64,000 nucleotides of DNA from Fibrobacterota bacterium (GTDB lineage: Bacteria; Fibrobacterota; Fibrobacteria; UBA11236), in NCBI GenBank assembly GCA_028287505.1, contig JAQBPN010000006.1, positions 1 to 64,000 on the forward strand. The letters are read 5' to 3'. Below are positions 9,502 to 18,427 of the stretch, piece after piece (the first letter of the stretch is position 1; each line of letters starts with the position of its first letter). The notes below the pieces were generated by a model, which ran no database searches, was not told where the DNA came from, and was given only the letters and a program-made list of their open reading frames with translations. The translations under genes and the position numbers were made by a program.

Positions 9502-10907
9502 GGCCCCTGATGCATCTCCGCCGCTTCCTCCTCCGCGCGTTCGCTCCCGCCGCCCTGTTGCTTCTAGCGGGCTGCATGCTCAACAAGGAAGACCATTCCC
9601 CCGCGGTCCAAGGAGGCGGCTCCGAAACCACCGTGACCGGCAGAGTGGTCGACGCCAATGGCGCCCCCGTCCCTGGCGCAGCCATCCGCATCCGCCCCGA
9701 AAACGATACCCCCCCCAATCTGTACAGTGCGGATTCCAGCGAAGCGGTAGACCAGCCCGTGGCCTATAGCGGTCCCGACGGCGGCTTCCGGCTGCCCGGC
9801 CTCGCCTCCGGCTCTTATTTCGTCGAGTGCCGCGCCGCCGCGAATCAGGCGGCCCTGTTGCAAGCGGAAATATCCGGCCACGATTCCCTGCACCTGCCCG
9901 ATGCCGTGCTGCGTCCCACGGGGGCCATCAAGGGCCGCATCATCGAGCCCATGGACGGCTCCAACCGGGGATTCTCCGCCGTATACGTTTACATTCCCGG
10001 TCTCTGGAAAAGACAGGTCGTCATGGACCAGAGCGGATTCGGGTTCCTGCTGAAGGATATCCCCGCGGGCAAATACACCCTGAGGCTGCAGCCCGCCTTT
10101 CCCAGCATGCTCGCCCAATGGAACATCCTGGAACTGCGCGATGTGGAGGTCACCCCCGGCGATACCTTGGACCTGGATTCCCTGTCCCTGCCGGAGCGCA
10201 AAGGCATCCAGGACTCCCTGTACACGCAGGATTCCGCGATGGCCTGGGCCTATCACCTGGCAAGCCTGGCTCCCGGGGAAGAACCGGAATCCGGCTGGGT
10301 GGAAAGACACACGGGCGTCATCGGCAATCGCATCAAAATGCTGTACGAACTCGCACTCCCTTCCCACGGCGTCCCCAAGGAAATCCAAACCCTGAGCGGA
10401 TTGGAATCGATTATCATCTATAGCCTTACGGACAGCTCCGTCCGGAGCATCGCTCCGGAAATATCCACATTGCCCCATCTCAATCGCCTTTCCCTTATGA
10501 ATTGCGACCTGAAAAATCTGCCTGCCTGGACCGGATCCTTTCCGGCCTTGACCGTCCTGGATTTGTCCGAAGTGGACCGGTTTCCGGAGTGGGTGCTGGA
10601 GTTGGGTTCGCTGCGGCGCCTGAGTCTGGGCCAAAATCTGACGAGCCTTCCCAAGGAGATTGGACGGCTCAAGAATCTCGTGGTGCTGAATCTGGCGGGA
10701 AACCAGTTGCAGGCTTTGCCCCCCGAGCTGTTGCGGATGAAGTCGCTTCAGGGGGTGTCGCTCAGGGGGAACCGGTTGTGCGAGATGACGGCGGAGGAAA
10801 AGGCGTGGATCGAACGCCAGGATTCCCTGGTGATTAAAGAGGCGGATCCGTTGTCGAGCATCCCGGATACGCTGGGGTGGGAGGCGACGCAGAGGTGCGG
10901 GCCTTAG
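9498..10907 (+). CDS. Lipoprotein with regulatory-like beta domain and leucine-rich repeats
   Basis: A 469-residue lipoprotein. The lipobox L-L-A-G-C places the acylated Cys at residue 26. Then comes a carboxypeptidase-regulatory-like domain (TVTGRVVDANGAPVPGAAIRI) and a second carbohydrate-binding-like fold near 140-220. The C-terminus has about five leucine-rich repeats (LTVLDLSEVDRF, LRRLSLGQNLTSLPKEIG, LVVLNLAGNQLQALPPELL, LQGVSLRGNRL). It is probably an envelope-anchored, outward- or periplasm-facing binding protein. It overlaps the TIGR02147 gene by four bases, an arrangement that suggests the regulator and lipoprotein act together, possibly as regulator and envelope output. No catalytic motif is seen. 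Confidence 0.8.
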   Translation: MRPLMHLRRFLLRAFAPAALLLLAGCMLNKEDHSPAVQGGGSETTVTGRVVDANGAPVPGAAIRIRPENDTPPNLYSADSSEAVDQPVAYSGPDGGFRLPGLASGSYFVECRAAANQAALLQAEISGHDSLHLPDAVLRPTGAIKGRIIEPMDGSNRGFSAVYVYIPGLWKRQVVMDQSGFGFLLKDIPAGKYTLRLQPAFPSMLAQWNILELRDVEVTPGDTLDLDSLSLPERKGIQDSLYTQDSAMAWAYHLASLAPGEEPESGWVERHTGVIGNRIKMLYELALPSHGVPKEIQTLSGLESIIIYSLTDSSVRSIAPEISTLPHLNRLSLMNCDLKNLPAWTGSFPALTVLDLSEVDRFPEWVLELGSLRRLSLGQNLTSLPKEIGRLKNLVVLNLAGNQLQALPPELLRMKSLQGVSLRGNRLCEMTAEEKAWIERQDSLVIKEADPLSSIPDTLGWEATQRCGP

Positions 10908-10939
10908 CAAACATCGTTACAAGTTGAATTTCAAGATAG

Positions 10940-10968
10940 GCCATCCCAGGTTGGAAGACCGGGATGGC
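10940..10968. terminator. Hairpin between convergent genes
   Basis: An 8-bp perfect stem (GCCATCCC, 10940-10947, with GGGATGGC, 10961-10968) in the short gap between the converging lipoprotein and C25 protease genes. T-runs on either side are poor, so termination efficiency is uncertain. Confidence 0.5.
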
Positions 10969-12684
10969 TTATCGTATATCCCTGCCATCCAACCCCACCC
11001 TGCGCCCCTGCCCCTCAAAGACCAGCCCGCCCCCGCGCAACACCAATCTGAACCCCTCCCTGCCCGGCACACTCTTACGCACGGGGTTAAGCGCAACCAG
11101 GCCGAGGGACTCCAACGGCAAATGCCCATAATGCATGCCATAAGTTGTCCAGGTCATGAACTTGATCGCCACGTCCCTGGGATCGCCGGCCGTAGGTAAC
11201 GTGAAAGTTACGGAACCCCCGGCCCCCACCACCCCGAGACCTTCGGCCAGGACCCGCTCCCGGATGTAGGACTTGTCCCGTTGCTGCTGGTTGCTGGCGC
11301 TGATGACGGCGTTGAAAGGCAGGGAGTCGATGCGGACCAGTTGAAAATACGCCGAATCGCCGAGGTTGCCCGGCAGGACCAAGCGGCTCGCCCCGCTGCC
11401 GGACGCGGGGGCCAGATCAAAAGTGGGGACGTGCAGGGTGAGGGCCGGATCGCCCAATATCGCATAGGCCGCGTTGTTGCGGTAATCGTATGCGGAGTCC
11501 TTGGCGCTGGCGAAGGCGCGGCCCAGGGTGCCCCCATTCAGAGCGAAAGCGTTCCAGCGTTTGAATAGGACGTTGTTGGGATTGGGATAGGTGGGAATGG
11601 TGCCCCCGAGAAATGCCACCGCGCCATTGGGATGGAAAAGCAATTGCTCGCCCATGGATTCGGAATTGGGATCCGCGAAGCGGGCCGTGGTGCAGGCCAG
11701 CATGGAGACGATGGGTTGCAAGCGTTTCGGCTCCAGACGCGTCAGGTCCCCGGGCACTTCGAAAATATTCTCATCGGTGAGTTGATGGGGGCTGCCGTGG
11801 CCGATGAAGTAGACCCGGCCGGGGCCCGCGTTGAAAAGGTCCAGGGTGGCATTCTTGGCGGCGGGCTTGGTCCCGTCGGCCTGGATGGGGTACTCGATGG
11901 AGAGCATGCGGCGCACGAATGGCTTGACGGGCAGGGCGTCCCAGATTTCCTGGTGCAATTCGGGCATGCTCAAAATGGGATCCTGATCCTCGGGCGACCC
12001 CTTCTGCAAATCGTCGTCACTCAGAAACCCATAGGTGAAGGCCCCGGGACCATAGGGGAAATGCGCCTCGTAGTTTTCCACCTTGTCGATATAAGCATCG
12101 GCCTGGGCGGGAGTGCGCGCCGGGATGCGGCCGATGGCGAAAGCCAACTTGGGAACGGAATCGTAGCCGACGGAATCGAAGAAGGCGGCATAGGCATCGT
12201 CCGAAGACATGGTGTCGTAGAACACCGTGTCCGGGCTGAAGCGTTGCAGGGACAGGATGCGTTGGCTGAAGGTGGGCACATGGTTGTCCGGGGAGTTCTC
12301 GTCGAAGGAGGCGTCGCCCAGCAGGACCACGTGGGAAAGCGCCCCCGCGGACTGGGTGTAGGCCGCTTTGAGAAAAGCCTGCAAGGACGTCCACTTGGGA
12401 CCCTTGGGCGGATAGTTCTTGTAGATATCCTCCATCTTGGCGATGCAGGGATAGTTGGCCACCGGCAACGTCACGATATGGCGGAAGTCGGCAAGGTGCT
12501 CGGCCTGAACGGTGAAGACACTGTCCGTGATGATGTAATAATCGCAGCGCACCGCCTTCGCGCGGGCCGCGGTGGCGATGTTCACGGCCGCGCCCGCATG
12601 CGCCCCAGGGGCGGCTGCCAGAGAGGCAAAGAAGACGATTCCGACAAGGGTTGGCAGGATGCGGCGAATCGTGTCCAGGGCCAT
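10969..12684 (-). CDS. Secreted C25 (gingipain-type) cysteine protease
   Basis: A 571-residue protein with a signal peptide (ending near G-A-H-A-G) and a peptidase C25 domain. The catalytic His is H296 in FIGHGSP and the nucleophile is C331 in SMLACTTARF. Family landmarks include VVLLGDASFDEN, AIGRIPARTPAQA and the closing AYAILGDPALTL. C25 covers Arg/Lys gingipains and PorU, the type IX secretion sortase; this one is too short at the N-terminus for a typical PorU. After the catalytic domain a sorting-domain-like start (FRLVLRGGGLVFEG) is cut off after about 20 residues by the stop, so the usual C-terminal signal looks truncated. Start ATG follows AGAGG with 7-base spacing. Divergent from the subtilase. 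Confidence 0.85.
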   Translation of the reverse strand: MALDTIRRILPTLVGIVFFASLAAAPGAHAGAAVNIATAARAKAVRCDYYIITDSVFTVQAEHLADFRHIVTLPVANYPCIAKMEDIYKNYPPKGPKWTSLQAFLKAAYTQSAGALSHVVLLGDASFDENSPDNHVPTFSQRILSLQRFSPDTVFYDTMSSDDAYAAFFDSVGYDSVPKLAFAIGRIPARTPAQADAYIDKVENYEAHFPYGPGAFTYGFLSDDDLQKGSPEDQDPILSMPELHQEIWDALPVKPFVRRMLSIEYPIQADGTKPAAKNATLDLFNAGPGRVYFIGHGSPHQLTDENIFEVPGDLTRLEPKRLQPIVSMLACTTARFADPNSESMGEQLLFHPNGAVAFLGGTIPTYPNPNNVLFKRWNAFALNGGTLGRAFASAKDSAYDYRNNAAYAILGDPALTLHVPTFDLAPASGSGASRLVLPGNLGDSAYFQLVRIDSLPFNAVISASNQQQRDKSYIRERVLAEGLGVVGAGGSVTFTLPTAGDPRDVAIKFMTWTTYGMHYGHLPLESLGLVALNPVRKSVPGREGFRLVLRGGGLVFEGQGRRVGLDGRDIR

Positions 12685-12879
12685 GGGAAACCTCTCGCGA
12701 CGGAATGGAAGGGATGGCGGCGGAAAAAAGGTATCCTGCCCCCGGAGTTTTGGCTAGATCTCCTTATCGGCGCCCCAAAACCAATGGCCCCGGGACAATT
12801 GGAACCCATATTCCCGTGCAAAGTGATGGTTGCCACCTGATAAAATATGGATGTTAGGTCTCTCCAAGAGGATGTGCGC

Positions 12880-15099
12880 ATGACCATGATTTCGCGGATG
12901 CGGCTCTTGCCAGCCCTGTTGTTTGCCGTAGGATCCGTATCAGCCAATCCAAGCGGATCCCTGGGCCGGTGCCTGGGCACATTCACCCTCGGCACGCACC
13001 ACCCGGCCCTGGCCAAGCCCAGCGCCACCCACGCCTATCCTCTGCCCCCCGAAGGCGAACGCCAGCGCGCCATGGCCTCCGTCTCGCCGGGCTTCAATGC
13101 CGGCTCCCTGCAGGCCTACGGCTGGCGTCTTGTCAATCTGTACAAGGGCTTTGCCATCCTGGAAGGCAATCCCGCCACCTTGCGCCTCCTGTACGATGCC
13201 GCCGGAATCCTGGAGATCCATGCCTCGCGGCCCGTGCATCCCACCATGGATGCCGCGCGCCAACTCAGCCGCGTCGACGGCATCCTCAACTGGGGCCCCA
13301 GCCCCAATCCCCAGGGCCCCAACGGCAAGGGCGTGATCGTCGGCCTGGTGGACTTCGGCTTCGACACCCATCATCCCGCCTTCCTGGACTCGGCGGGTCA
13401 AACCCGCTTCCTGGGGATTTGGGATCCCAACCTGCCGACGGAAAAAGGCGCGCCCTACAGTCTCGGCCAGGTCCGCCATCAAGCGCAATTGCAGGCCGAT
13501 CCAGCCTTCGGCCAGCATGAATCCGATTTGCACGGCACCCACGTGGCCAGTTGCGCCGCCGGTTCCGGTCCCGGCAATCCCTACTACGGCGTGGCGCCGA
13601 AAGCCTCCCTGATGGGCGTCAACCTCAGCACCAAAAACGACAAGAACGATTTCGACGCCAACGTGGCCAACGGCATCCAATGGCTGTTCCGTGAAGCGGA
13701 CTCCCTCAAGATGCCCTGCGTGGTGAACCTCAGCCTGGGCAACTCGCATATCGGTCCCCACGACGGCACCTCCATGTTCGATCGCTTCCTGGACTCCCTG
13801 GCCGCGCCCGGTCATATCATCGTAGGCGCGGCGGGCAATGACGGCGACAAGCTGCTGCACACGAGCCTGAACCTGGGCGCCACGGACACTCTCGGCAGCT
13901 TCAGCTCCCTGCCCGCCTTCCTGGACATGTGGGGCGAAGAAGCCAAACCCTTCAAGTTCCAGATCCTATTGGTGGACTCGGCCAGCCGCGATTACAAGGT
14001 GTCCTCGATTTACCTGTCCACCACCACCCTGATGACCCGTCCCGAATCCGATACCGTAACCTGGACCAATCCCAACACCCACAACACGGTCAAAATCGCC
14101 GTGACCTTCCAGACCGAGAAGGCCAACCCCGGGAACAAGCGCCCGCATACGGAACTGGTCCTGGATCGCACCGCCAAGGATTCCGCGGCCGACCTGGAAG
14201 GGTTGTTGGTGGGATTCCGCCTGGTGGGCCCCGGCCTGGTCCACGTCTGGAACGCCATCGGCACGCCCTTCCTATCCCTGGGCATCAAAGGGTTCCAGGA
14301 CGGCGACGACACGTACAACGTCAGCGAAATCGGCGGGACCTCCAAGACCATCCTCTCGGTGGGGGCCTATGTCTCCAAGACAGTGTTCACGGACTATCTC
14401 GGCGTCACGCATACCGACCTCATCAATCAGAAAGTAGGCGAGCTGGCCATCTGGTCCAGCCGCGGCCCCACCCTGGACGGCCGCATCAAGCCCGACCTGT
14501 GCGCTCCCGGGCGCAGCGTGGTGGGGGCCTTGAGTTCCGCCCTGACCCACCCGGCCGACTGGCAATTTCCATACATCCCCGTCTGGCCCGATCAGAGCAA
14601 CCTGAACGGCCGATACATAGCGGCGGAAGGGACGTCGCAGGCGGCGCCGGTGGTCACGGGCACCGTGGCCTTGATGCTGGAGTTGAACCCCAAGCTGACC
14701 GGGGCGCAGGTGAAGAGCTATTTGACCGAGACGACCTATAAGGATGAGTTTACGGGAGCGCTTGCATCGCCCACACCCCAGTGGGGGGCGGGGAAGCTGG
14801 ATGTTTCGGCGGGGATCCAGAAGGTGCGGCCGACTCCGGTGCTGGCCAGGGTTAATGCGCCGGGGGCGCATCCCAGGGTGTCGGCGCGGTTTGCGGGGGG
14901 TAGCTTGGTGGTGACGGGGTTGGAGGGCGAGGAAGGTGTGGTGGGGCGGATTGTGGATTGGCGGGGGCGGGTGGTTTGTGGGTTGGGGAGTGTGAAGGCG
15001 GGGCGGATGGCGTTGATGGGAGCCGTGCAACCCGGAGTGTATATCGCGGTGCTGAAGGCGGGGCGGGAGAGTTATAGGGTGCGGTTGTTTAAGGGCTGA
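12880..15099 (+). CDS. Secreted S8 subtilisin-like serine protease
   Basis: A 739-residue protein with a signal peptide and a complete catalytic triad: D158 in VGLVDFGFDTHHPAF, H218 in HGTHVASCAAG and S586 in EGTSQAAPVVTG. The oxyanion region VVGAAGNDG is present. A long insertion of about 200 residues lies between His and Ser. The C-terminal 75 residues (VGRIVDWRGRVV ... GVYIAVLKAGRESYRVRLFKG) resemble a type-A sorting domain. Start ATG at 12880 follows AGAGGA; an upstream in-frame ATG at 12847 has no ribosome-binding site. It is divergent from the C25 protease across about 195 bases. The last 250 bases have strongly G-rich third positions. Confidence 0.9.
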   Translation: MTMISRMRLLPALLFAVGSVSANPSGSLGRCLGTFTLGTHHPALAKPSATHAYPLPPEGERQRAMASVSPGFNAGSLQAYGWRLVNLYKGFAILEGNPATLRLLYDAAGILEIHASRPVHPTMDAARQLSRVDGILNWGPSPNPQGPNGKGVIVGLVDFGFDTHHPAFLDSAGQTRFLGIWDPNLPTEKGAPYSLGQVRHQAQLQADPAFGQHESDLHGTHVASCAAGSGPGNPYYGVAPKASLMGVNLSTKNDKNDFDANVANGIQWLFREADSLKMPCVVNLSLGNSHIGPHDGTSMFDRFLDSLAAPGHIIVGAAGNDGDKLLHTSLNLGATDTLGSFSSLPAFLDMWGEEAKPFKFQILLVDSASRDYKVSSIYLSTTTLMTRPESDTVTWTNPNTHNTVKIAVTFQTEKANPGNKRPHTELVLDRTAKDSAADLEGLLVGFRLVGPGLVHVWNAIGTPFLSLGIKGFQDGDDTYNVSEIGGTSKTILSVGAYVSKTVFTDYLGVTHTDLINQKVGELAIWSSRGPTLDGRIKPDLCAPGRSVVGALSSALTHPADWQFPYIPVWPDQSNLNGRYIAAEGTSQAAPVVTGTVALMLELNPKLTGAQVKSYLTETTYKDEFTGALASPTPQWGAGKLDVSAGIQKVRPTPVLARVNAPGAHPRVSARFAGGSLVVTGLEGEEGVVGRIVDWRGRVVCGLGSVKAGRMALMGAVQPGVYIAVLKAGRESYRVRLFKG

Positions 15100-15127
15100 G
15101 CCGAATCCGACCCAATCGGCTCTTTTT
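15098..15127 (+). terminator. Rho-independent terminator of the subtilase gene
   Basis: Stem GAGCCGA (15098-15104) with TCGGCTC (15116-15122), followed by TTTTT. The stem begins inside the stop codon of the subtilase gene. AT-rich accessory DNA starts immediately after it. Confidence 0.85.
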
Positions 15128-15237
15128 CAAATTCCGAAGAGTCCACGAATATTTTCCAAAGCCTCCTCCTTGCCCATCCCTTTGATTCGAAGACTTTTCA
15201 AATCGACATCTTCGGTCCTTAAATCGTTCCAATCCAG

Positions 15238-16236
15238 CTACCATCGCATACCCTGGATCAACTCATTCAAAGAGGCCTGAATGCGCTCATCGTCCGAGTT
15301 TCTCAGCGACAAATAAACCGACAATGGATCGGCTATTCCCTTTCTGCCAAATCGGTTCGGGGGGTAAGCCCATAGTTCGATTCCCATCAGGTCAGGTCCG
15401 GGTGAATTTGCATGAAATTGAATTCCTGAATTCTGAATCGAATGCCATTCATCCAATTGCACCGCGAATGTCTCAACGTCCGGGTGAGATAGGTTGGAGA
15501 GCTCCGCTAAAGCGCTTAGTCCGGATTTTACTCTGCTTTTCTTTCCCAAATGAGACTCGATGTATGTCTTTTTTTTCACCGGGGATTTCAGAAAAGGCAG
15601 AGCCACATCCCAAAGCATCCGCCCTTTTTCTGGAAACCTAAGGCGTCGCTCTTTACCATGCACTGTATGCTCACCCAATCCAGCTTGTTCCAATTCATCA
15701 AAAACACGGGTCATGGTCATGGTTGAATACCCAAAGCGTTTGGCAGATTCAGTAGGTGTATAGCCTGATTCATTTCCATGATAAAGCGCATCCAGCACCA
15801 GGACTTGAGTCGAGGGACTGAATACCAACCGAGGGACCTGCATTTTCCTGAAATGCTCACGAAGGTCCACTCCCAGCATAGGCAAGAACATCTGATTCCC
15901 GGGAATGACAAAGGGGATTTTTTGCTCAATCATGCGCTTACGATTCAGGCTGGAAACCGACTCATTTACGAAGACTATATCGTGGGCCCATTTTTCACGG
16001 ACCTTTTGCATATGCTTGGCCAAGGTCGCTGGAGTCTGCTCTTCTGCTTTTAGTACCATCAGCAGAGTATCGGTGTTCAGCAAGGTTGTACGATAAAATG
16101 CATACAGCTCCCGCAAGTAGATGGGAAGGCTTTTCTCACCCGGCCATCCATACGTCTTTGGATGCAAAATCAAGGCATTATCGAGGTAAGCCTCAAAAAG
16201 CTTTGCGAGTCGATCGGTTTTGCCTTTTACTAACAT
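15238..16236 (-). CDS. Winged-helix DNA-binding protein, function unknown
   Basis: A 332-residue protein. The central region (GYTPTESAKRFGYSTMTMTRVFDELEQAGLGEHT) reads as a MarR-type winged helix. Before it lies a conserved-looking block (KRMIEQKIPFVIPGNQMFLPMLGVDLRE). The C-terminus (DPLSVYLSLRNSDDERIQASLNELIQGMRW) resembles proteins common in Bacteroidota that carry no firm function, some of them antitoxin-like. Start ATG at 16236 lacks a strong ribosome-binding site. After the TAG stop the same frame stays open for 36 more codons, which could be the tail of a deleted partner gene. Base composition is clearly more AT-rich than the flanking core. It may be a transcriptional repressor or an antitoxin whose partner is lost. 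Confidence 0.55.
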   Translation of the reverse strand: MLVKGKTDRLAKLFEAYLDNALILHPKTYGWPGEKSLPIYLRELYAFYRTTLLNTDTLLMVLKAEEQTPATLAKHMQKVREKWAHDIVFVNESVSSLNRKRMIEQKIPFVIPGNQMFLPMLGVDLREHFRKMQVPRLVFSPSTQVLVLDALYHGNESGYTPTESAKRFGYSTMTMTRVFDELEQAGLGEHTVHGKERRLRFPEKGRMLWDVALPFLKSPVKKKTYIESHLGKKSRVKSGLSALAELSNLSHPDVETFAVQLDEWHSIQNSGIQFHANSPGPDLMGIELWAYPPNRFGRKGIADPLSVYLSLRNSDDERIQASLNELIQGMRW

Positions 16237-16595
16237 ATATTTGGAATGGTAACATAAGTAAAGTTATCGTTCAATATCTATGTTATTTACCGAAATTCCT
16301 TAGGTTTAGTAGCCCGTATGAAAGCAAAGCGCGAAATTTTGGATGTATTTCAAGCTTCGCACAATCCAAAGGGTGTTCAAGATCATTCACGCGAGACGCT
16401 CAAGTAAGAATCAAAGACCTTGTTTAATTATTCACGATTTCATTGATGCGACGGCGGGCCAATAGTTCCCGGGCAATCAATATCCTCTATCCAGCGCACA
16501 ATTACCAAAAAGAAAGAGCCGGTATTAACCGGCCCTGAGTATTTGAGGGTTTGTTTGGCCGGGGTCCCAGGTCAGAGCCCCAGCAGCAGTTGGCT
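16237..16595. other. Intergenic region with terminator, no gene seen
   Basis: AT-rich spacer between the winged-helix gene and the 59-codon gene. It holds the terminator described separately and several TAACATA/TATGTTA boxes near 16234-16290 that could be an operator for the winged-helix protein. I see no other gene. Confidence 0.4.
16507..16534 (-). terminator. Rho-independent terminator of the deaminase operon
   Basis: On the minus strand a GCCGG/CCGGC stem (16529-16533 with 16518-16522) around TTAATA is followed by TCTTTCTTTTT. It lies about 60 bases after the 59-codon gene, which places that gene and the dCTP deaminase in one transcript. Confidence 0.7.
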
Positions 16596-16775
16596 TTATT
16601 TCTTGTCCGAAGAATCCGACTTCGGTTTCTCATCACGGGTGATGTAGCCGGAGCCTGAGGACTTGATTACGATATTCCTTTTCCACTCAGGCCAAGATTC
16701 TATTTTTTGAACACTCTTTTCGGCTGCTCTCCAGAATTCCTGGCTGGCCTCGGAATTGTTTTTACTGATTGCCAT
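16596..16775 (-). CDS. Small 59-residue protein overlapping the dCTP deaminase gene
   Basis: A complete frame from ATG (16775) to TAA (16596). It encodes 59 residues beginning MAISKNNSEASQEFWRAAEK and ending in a Lys/Asp/Ser-rich tail. It starts 14 bases before the end of the deaminase gene on the same strand, so the two are probably translationally coupled, and a terminator follows. The middle (VQKIESWPEWKRNIVIKSSGSG) could form a short helix-turn-strand. I recognise no family. Known Vibrio deaminase systems are controlled by a small antitoxin element (an RNA, or a small ORF, depending on the report). Whether this peptide plays such a role, or is an accessory subunit, is inference only. Confidence 0.65.
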   Translation of the reverse strand: MAISKNNSEASQEFWRAAEKSVQKIESWPEWKRNIVIKSSGSGYITRDEKPKSDSSDKK

Positions 16776-18225
16776 TTTTGCCTTCCGCCTCCTCGTTCAA
16801 TTCACGAGTCTGTAGGATTTCATTATCAAGATACGTACTCGGAAGCATTGGGAATCGGACTTTTGCGGTTTTCTGTTGCCACTTTACCACCCTTCCTTTC
16901 GACTTCCTTTGCAGAGCAGAGCCGCCGCTAAGATGTAAAGAGAATAGGTCAATGTAACGACGGGGGCCGATGCCCACAAATGGCTCGAAGGTTACCTTAG
17001 TATTCTGCCCCTGATTCGATTGGTTTTCAATGAAAATAATCGAATCCTCGTGAAGTCGCAAGGCTTGGCTTTTGGGATACGGTTCGATAAAAACCACCCG
17101 GCTAATGCCAGCTGCGACAATATGTTTGGCACAGTTGTGGCAAGGAAAAGTCGTGCTATAAAGGATGGCACCCCTGGTGGAGACCCCCGTTCGGGCGCAT
17201 GATAGCAGGGCCTCCATTTCCGCATGTACGGCTCGGCCATATTCCGTGATGTCGAAGATGCCGGTGTCCTTGAGCTCCTTTTCTCCTTTTTCAAGCAGGT
17301 CGGCCTCAGATAGGTCGGGGAAGAATTTTCGCAAAATGCGAACCATTATTTCTGTACGCATGCTTTCATTTGAGTCGTACCCAAGAACATGGTCCCGATG
17401 ATCGGCCTTATTGGAGGACTCCCAATACAGCCCACCCGGAAAACAAGGAACGTCGTTGGCGCCCGTAGAAAGGCAATCGCCATGAGGGGACATAACTACC
17501 GCCCCGACCTGACGAGACAGATCCGCCGATCGGAGCGAGGCGGAAAATGCCATGAACATGGCGTACTCTTCCACAGTCGGAGTACTGTAGGGAAAACCGA
17601 ATAGCAATTTGAATATTCTTCCTAGCCGATCGCTTAGGTCTGAGCTGTCGATATTGACAAAAGCATCCGAGAGGTGAAACGTTTCCCTCGTATGCTGACC
17701 ATGCTTATCGTCTTCGCTTTCATCTCTTGCAATGAGAGCTTCGGCCTCATCTTTTGGGATTCCTTTTCTTGATCTCAGATATTCCAACCGTTTTTCTTTG
17801 GAACTTGAAATACCAATCAAGAAGAAACCGTGTTGGTAGACCTCTCGCAAAAGCCGAACCTCTTCCGGGTGCTTGAGAGAGTGCAAAAGCTGGACCCGTC
17901 CATGCAGTGGTTGATAATCCGTTCTTTTCCGCATGATTTCGGTGATGGCCAGGGCGGCAAGAATGTCACCTCTCCCTGCGTTTGACCGAGCTTCATTTCC
18001 GGCCGTCATGTAGGAATTGATTCTTGCCGCTGCAGGTTCTTCAACGAGCACGGTTTCGATTCCAGCAATATTCTTGATTAGCGAACTGATGGATATTTTT
18101 TCAGAGGCATATGCGAACTGTTTCAGAAAGTCTTTAACGAGGCTTTCAATCCACTCCAGATCAACTCCTACCGGAGCCACGAATGCAATGACGAGTTCGG
18201 GTTTCTGGCTATCCGATATGCTCAT
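16762..18225 (-). CDS. Anti-phage dCTP/dCMP deaminase (DcdV/AvcD-type)
   Basis: A 487-residue two-domain protein. The N-terminal half is a P-loop-kinase-like domain with a non-classical loop (VIAFVAPVGVDLEW, residues 12-25). The C-terminal half is a zinc cytidine deaminase: H334-A-E336 and P-C362-H-N-C365 supply the metal ligands and the catalytic Glu. This fusion is typical of defence deaminases that deplete dCTP/dCMP pools during phage infection. The order, size and motifs (SRQVGAVV, FPGGLYWE, SNESMRTE) fit the family. Start ATG at 18225 follows AAGGA with 7-base spacing; the frame is open to 18252. The next gene overlaps the 3' end. A 17-base palindrome lies about 90 bases upstream. Confidence 0.85.
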   Translation of the reverse strand: MSISDSQKPELVIAFVAPVGVDLEWIESLVKDFLKQFAYASEKISISSLIKNIAGIETVLVEEPAAARINSYMTAGNEARSNAGRGDILAALAITEIMRKRTDYQPLHGRVQLLHSLKHPEEVRLLREVYQHGFFLIGISSSKEKRLEYLRSRKGIPKDEAEALIARDESEDDKHGQHTRETFHLSDAFVNIDSSDLSDRLGRIFKLLFGFPYSTPTVEEYAMFMAFSASLRSADLSRQVGAVVMSPHGDCLSTGANDVPCFPGGLYWESSNKADHRDHVLGYDSNESMRTEIMVRILRKFFPDLSEADLLEKGEKELKDTGIFDITEYGRAVHAEMEALLSCARTGVSTRGAILYSTTFPCHNCAKHIVAAGISRVVFIEPYPKSQALRLHEDSIIFIENQSNQGQNTKVTFEPFVGIGPRRYIDLFSLHLSGGSALQRKSKGRVVKWQQKTAKVRFPMLPSTYLDNEILQTRELNEEAEGKNGNQ

Positions 18226-18314
18226 CGATTTTCCTTTTTGGATTACATGCAAAGGAATCGAGGTTTTAGACTGTAATTCGATTCAGAAGTGCGTTTGAAC
18301 GTAAGTCGTAAATG

Positions 18315-18331
18315 GGGACAATAATTGTCCC
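18315..18331. promoter_or_regulatory. Palindrome upstream of the dCTP deaminase gene
   Basis: GGGACA-ATAAT-TGTCCC, a perfect 6-bp inverted repeat extending to 8 bp through the loop. It lies 90 bases before the deaminase start. It could be an operator, a small RNA hairpin, or a weak terminator for the HEAT-like gene upstream. Confidence 0.4.
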
Positions 18332-18350
18332 TCTTTGGAAAATCTTTCGA

Positions 18351-18370
18351 GGCGCCCGGATTCGAATCAT
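18351..18370 (-). repeat. tRNA T-loop/acceptor-like fragment, candidate attachment scar
   Basis: The minus strand reads GATTCGAATCCGGGCGCC, like a tRNA T-loop with the 3' acceptor strand, but no matching T-stem or cloverleaf precedes it. Twelve bases (18355-18366, CCCGGATTCGAA on plus) recur in the same orientation at 43452-43463 inside the tRNA-Arg remnant. Confidence 0.4.
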
Positions 18371-18427
18371 CAATCACTGCCCCTGCCACTTGGGAATTCA
18401 ATCATGGGACTTAATTCATTCACAGAT

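Noticed and set aside
15130-15240. 36-codon in-frame extension after the TAG of the winged-helix gene, possible readthrough
   Set aside because: Similar proteins appear to end at the same Trp as far as I recall, so the stop looks natural; the extension is more likely a leftover of another gene.
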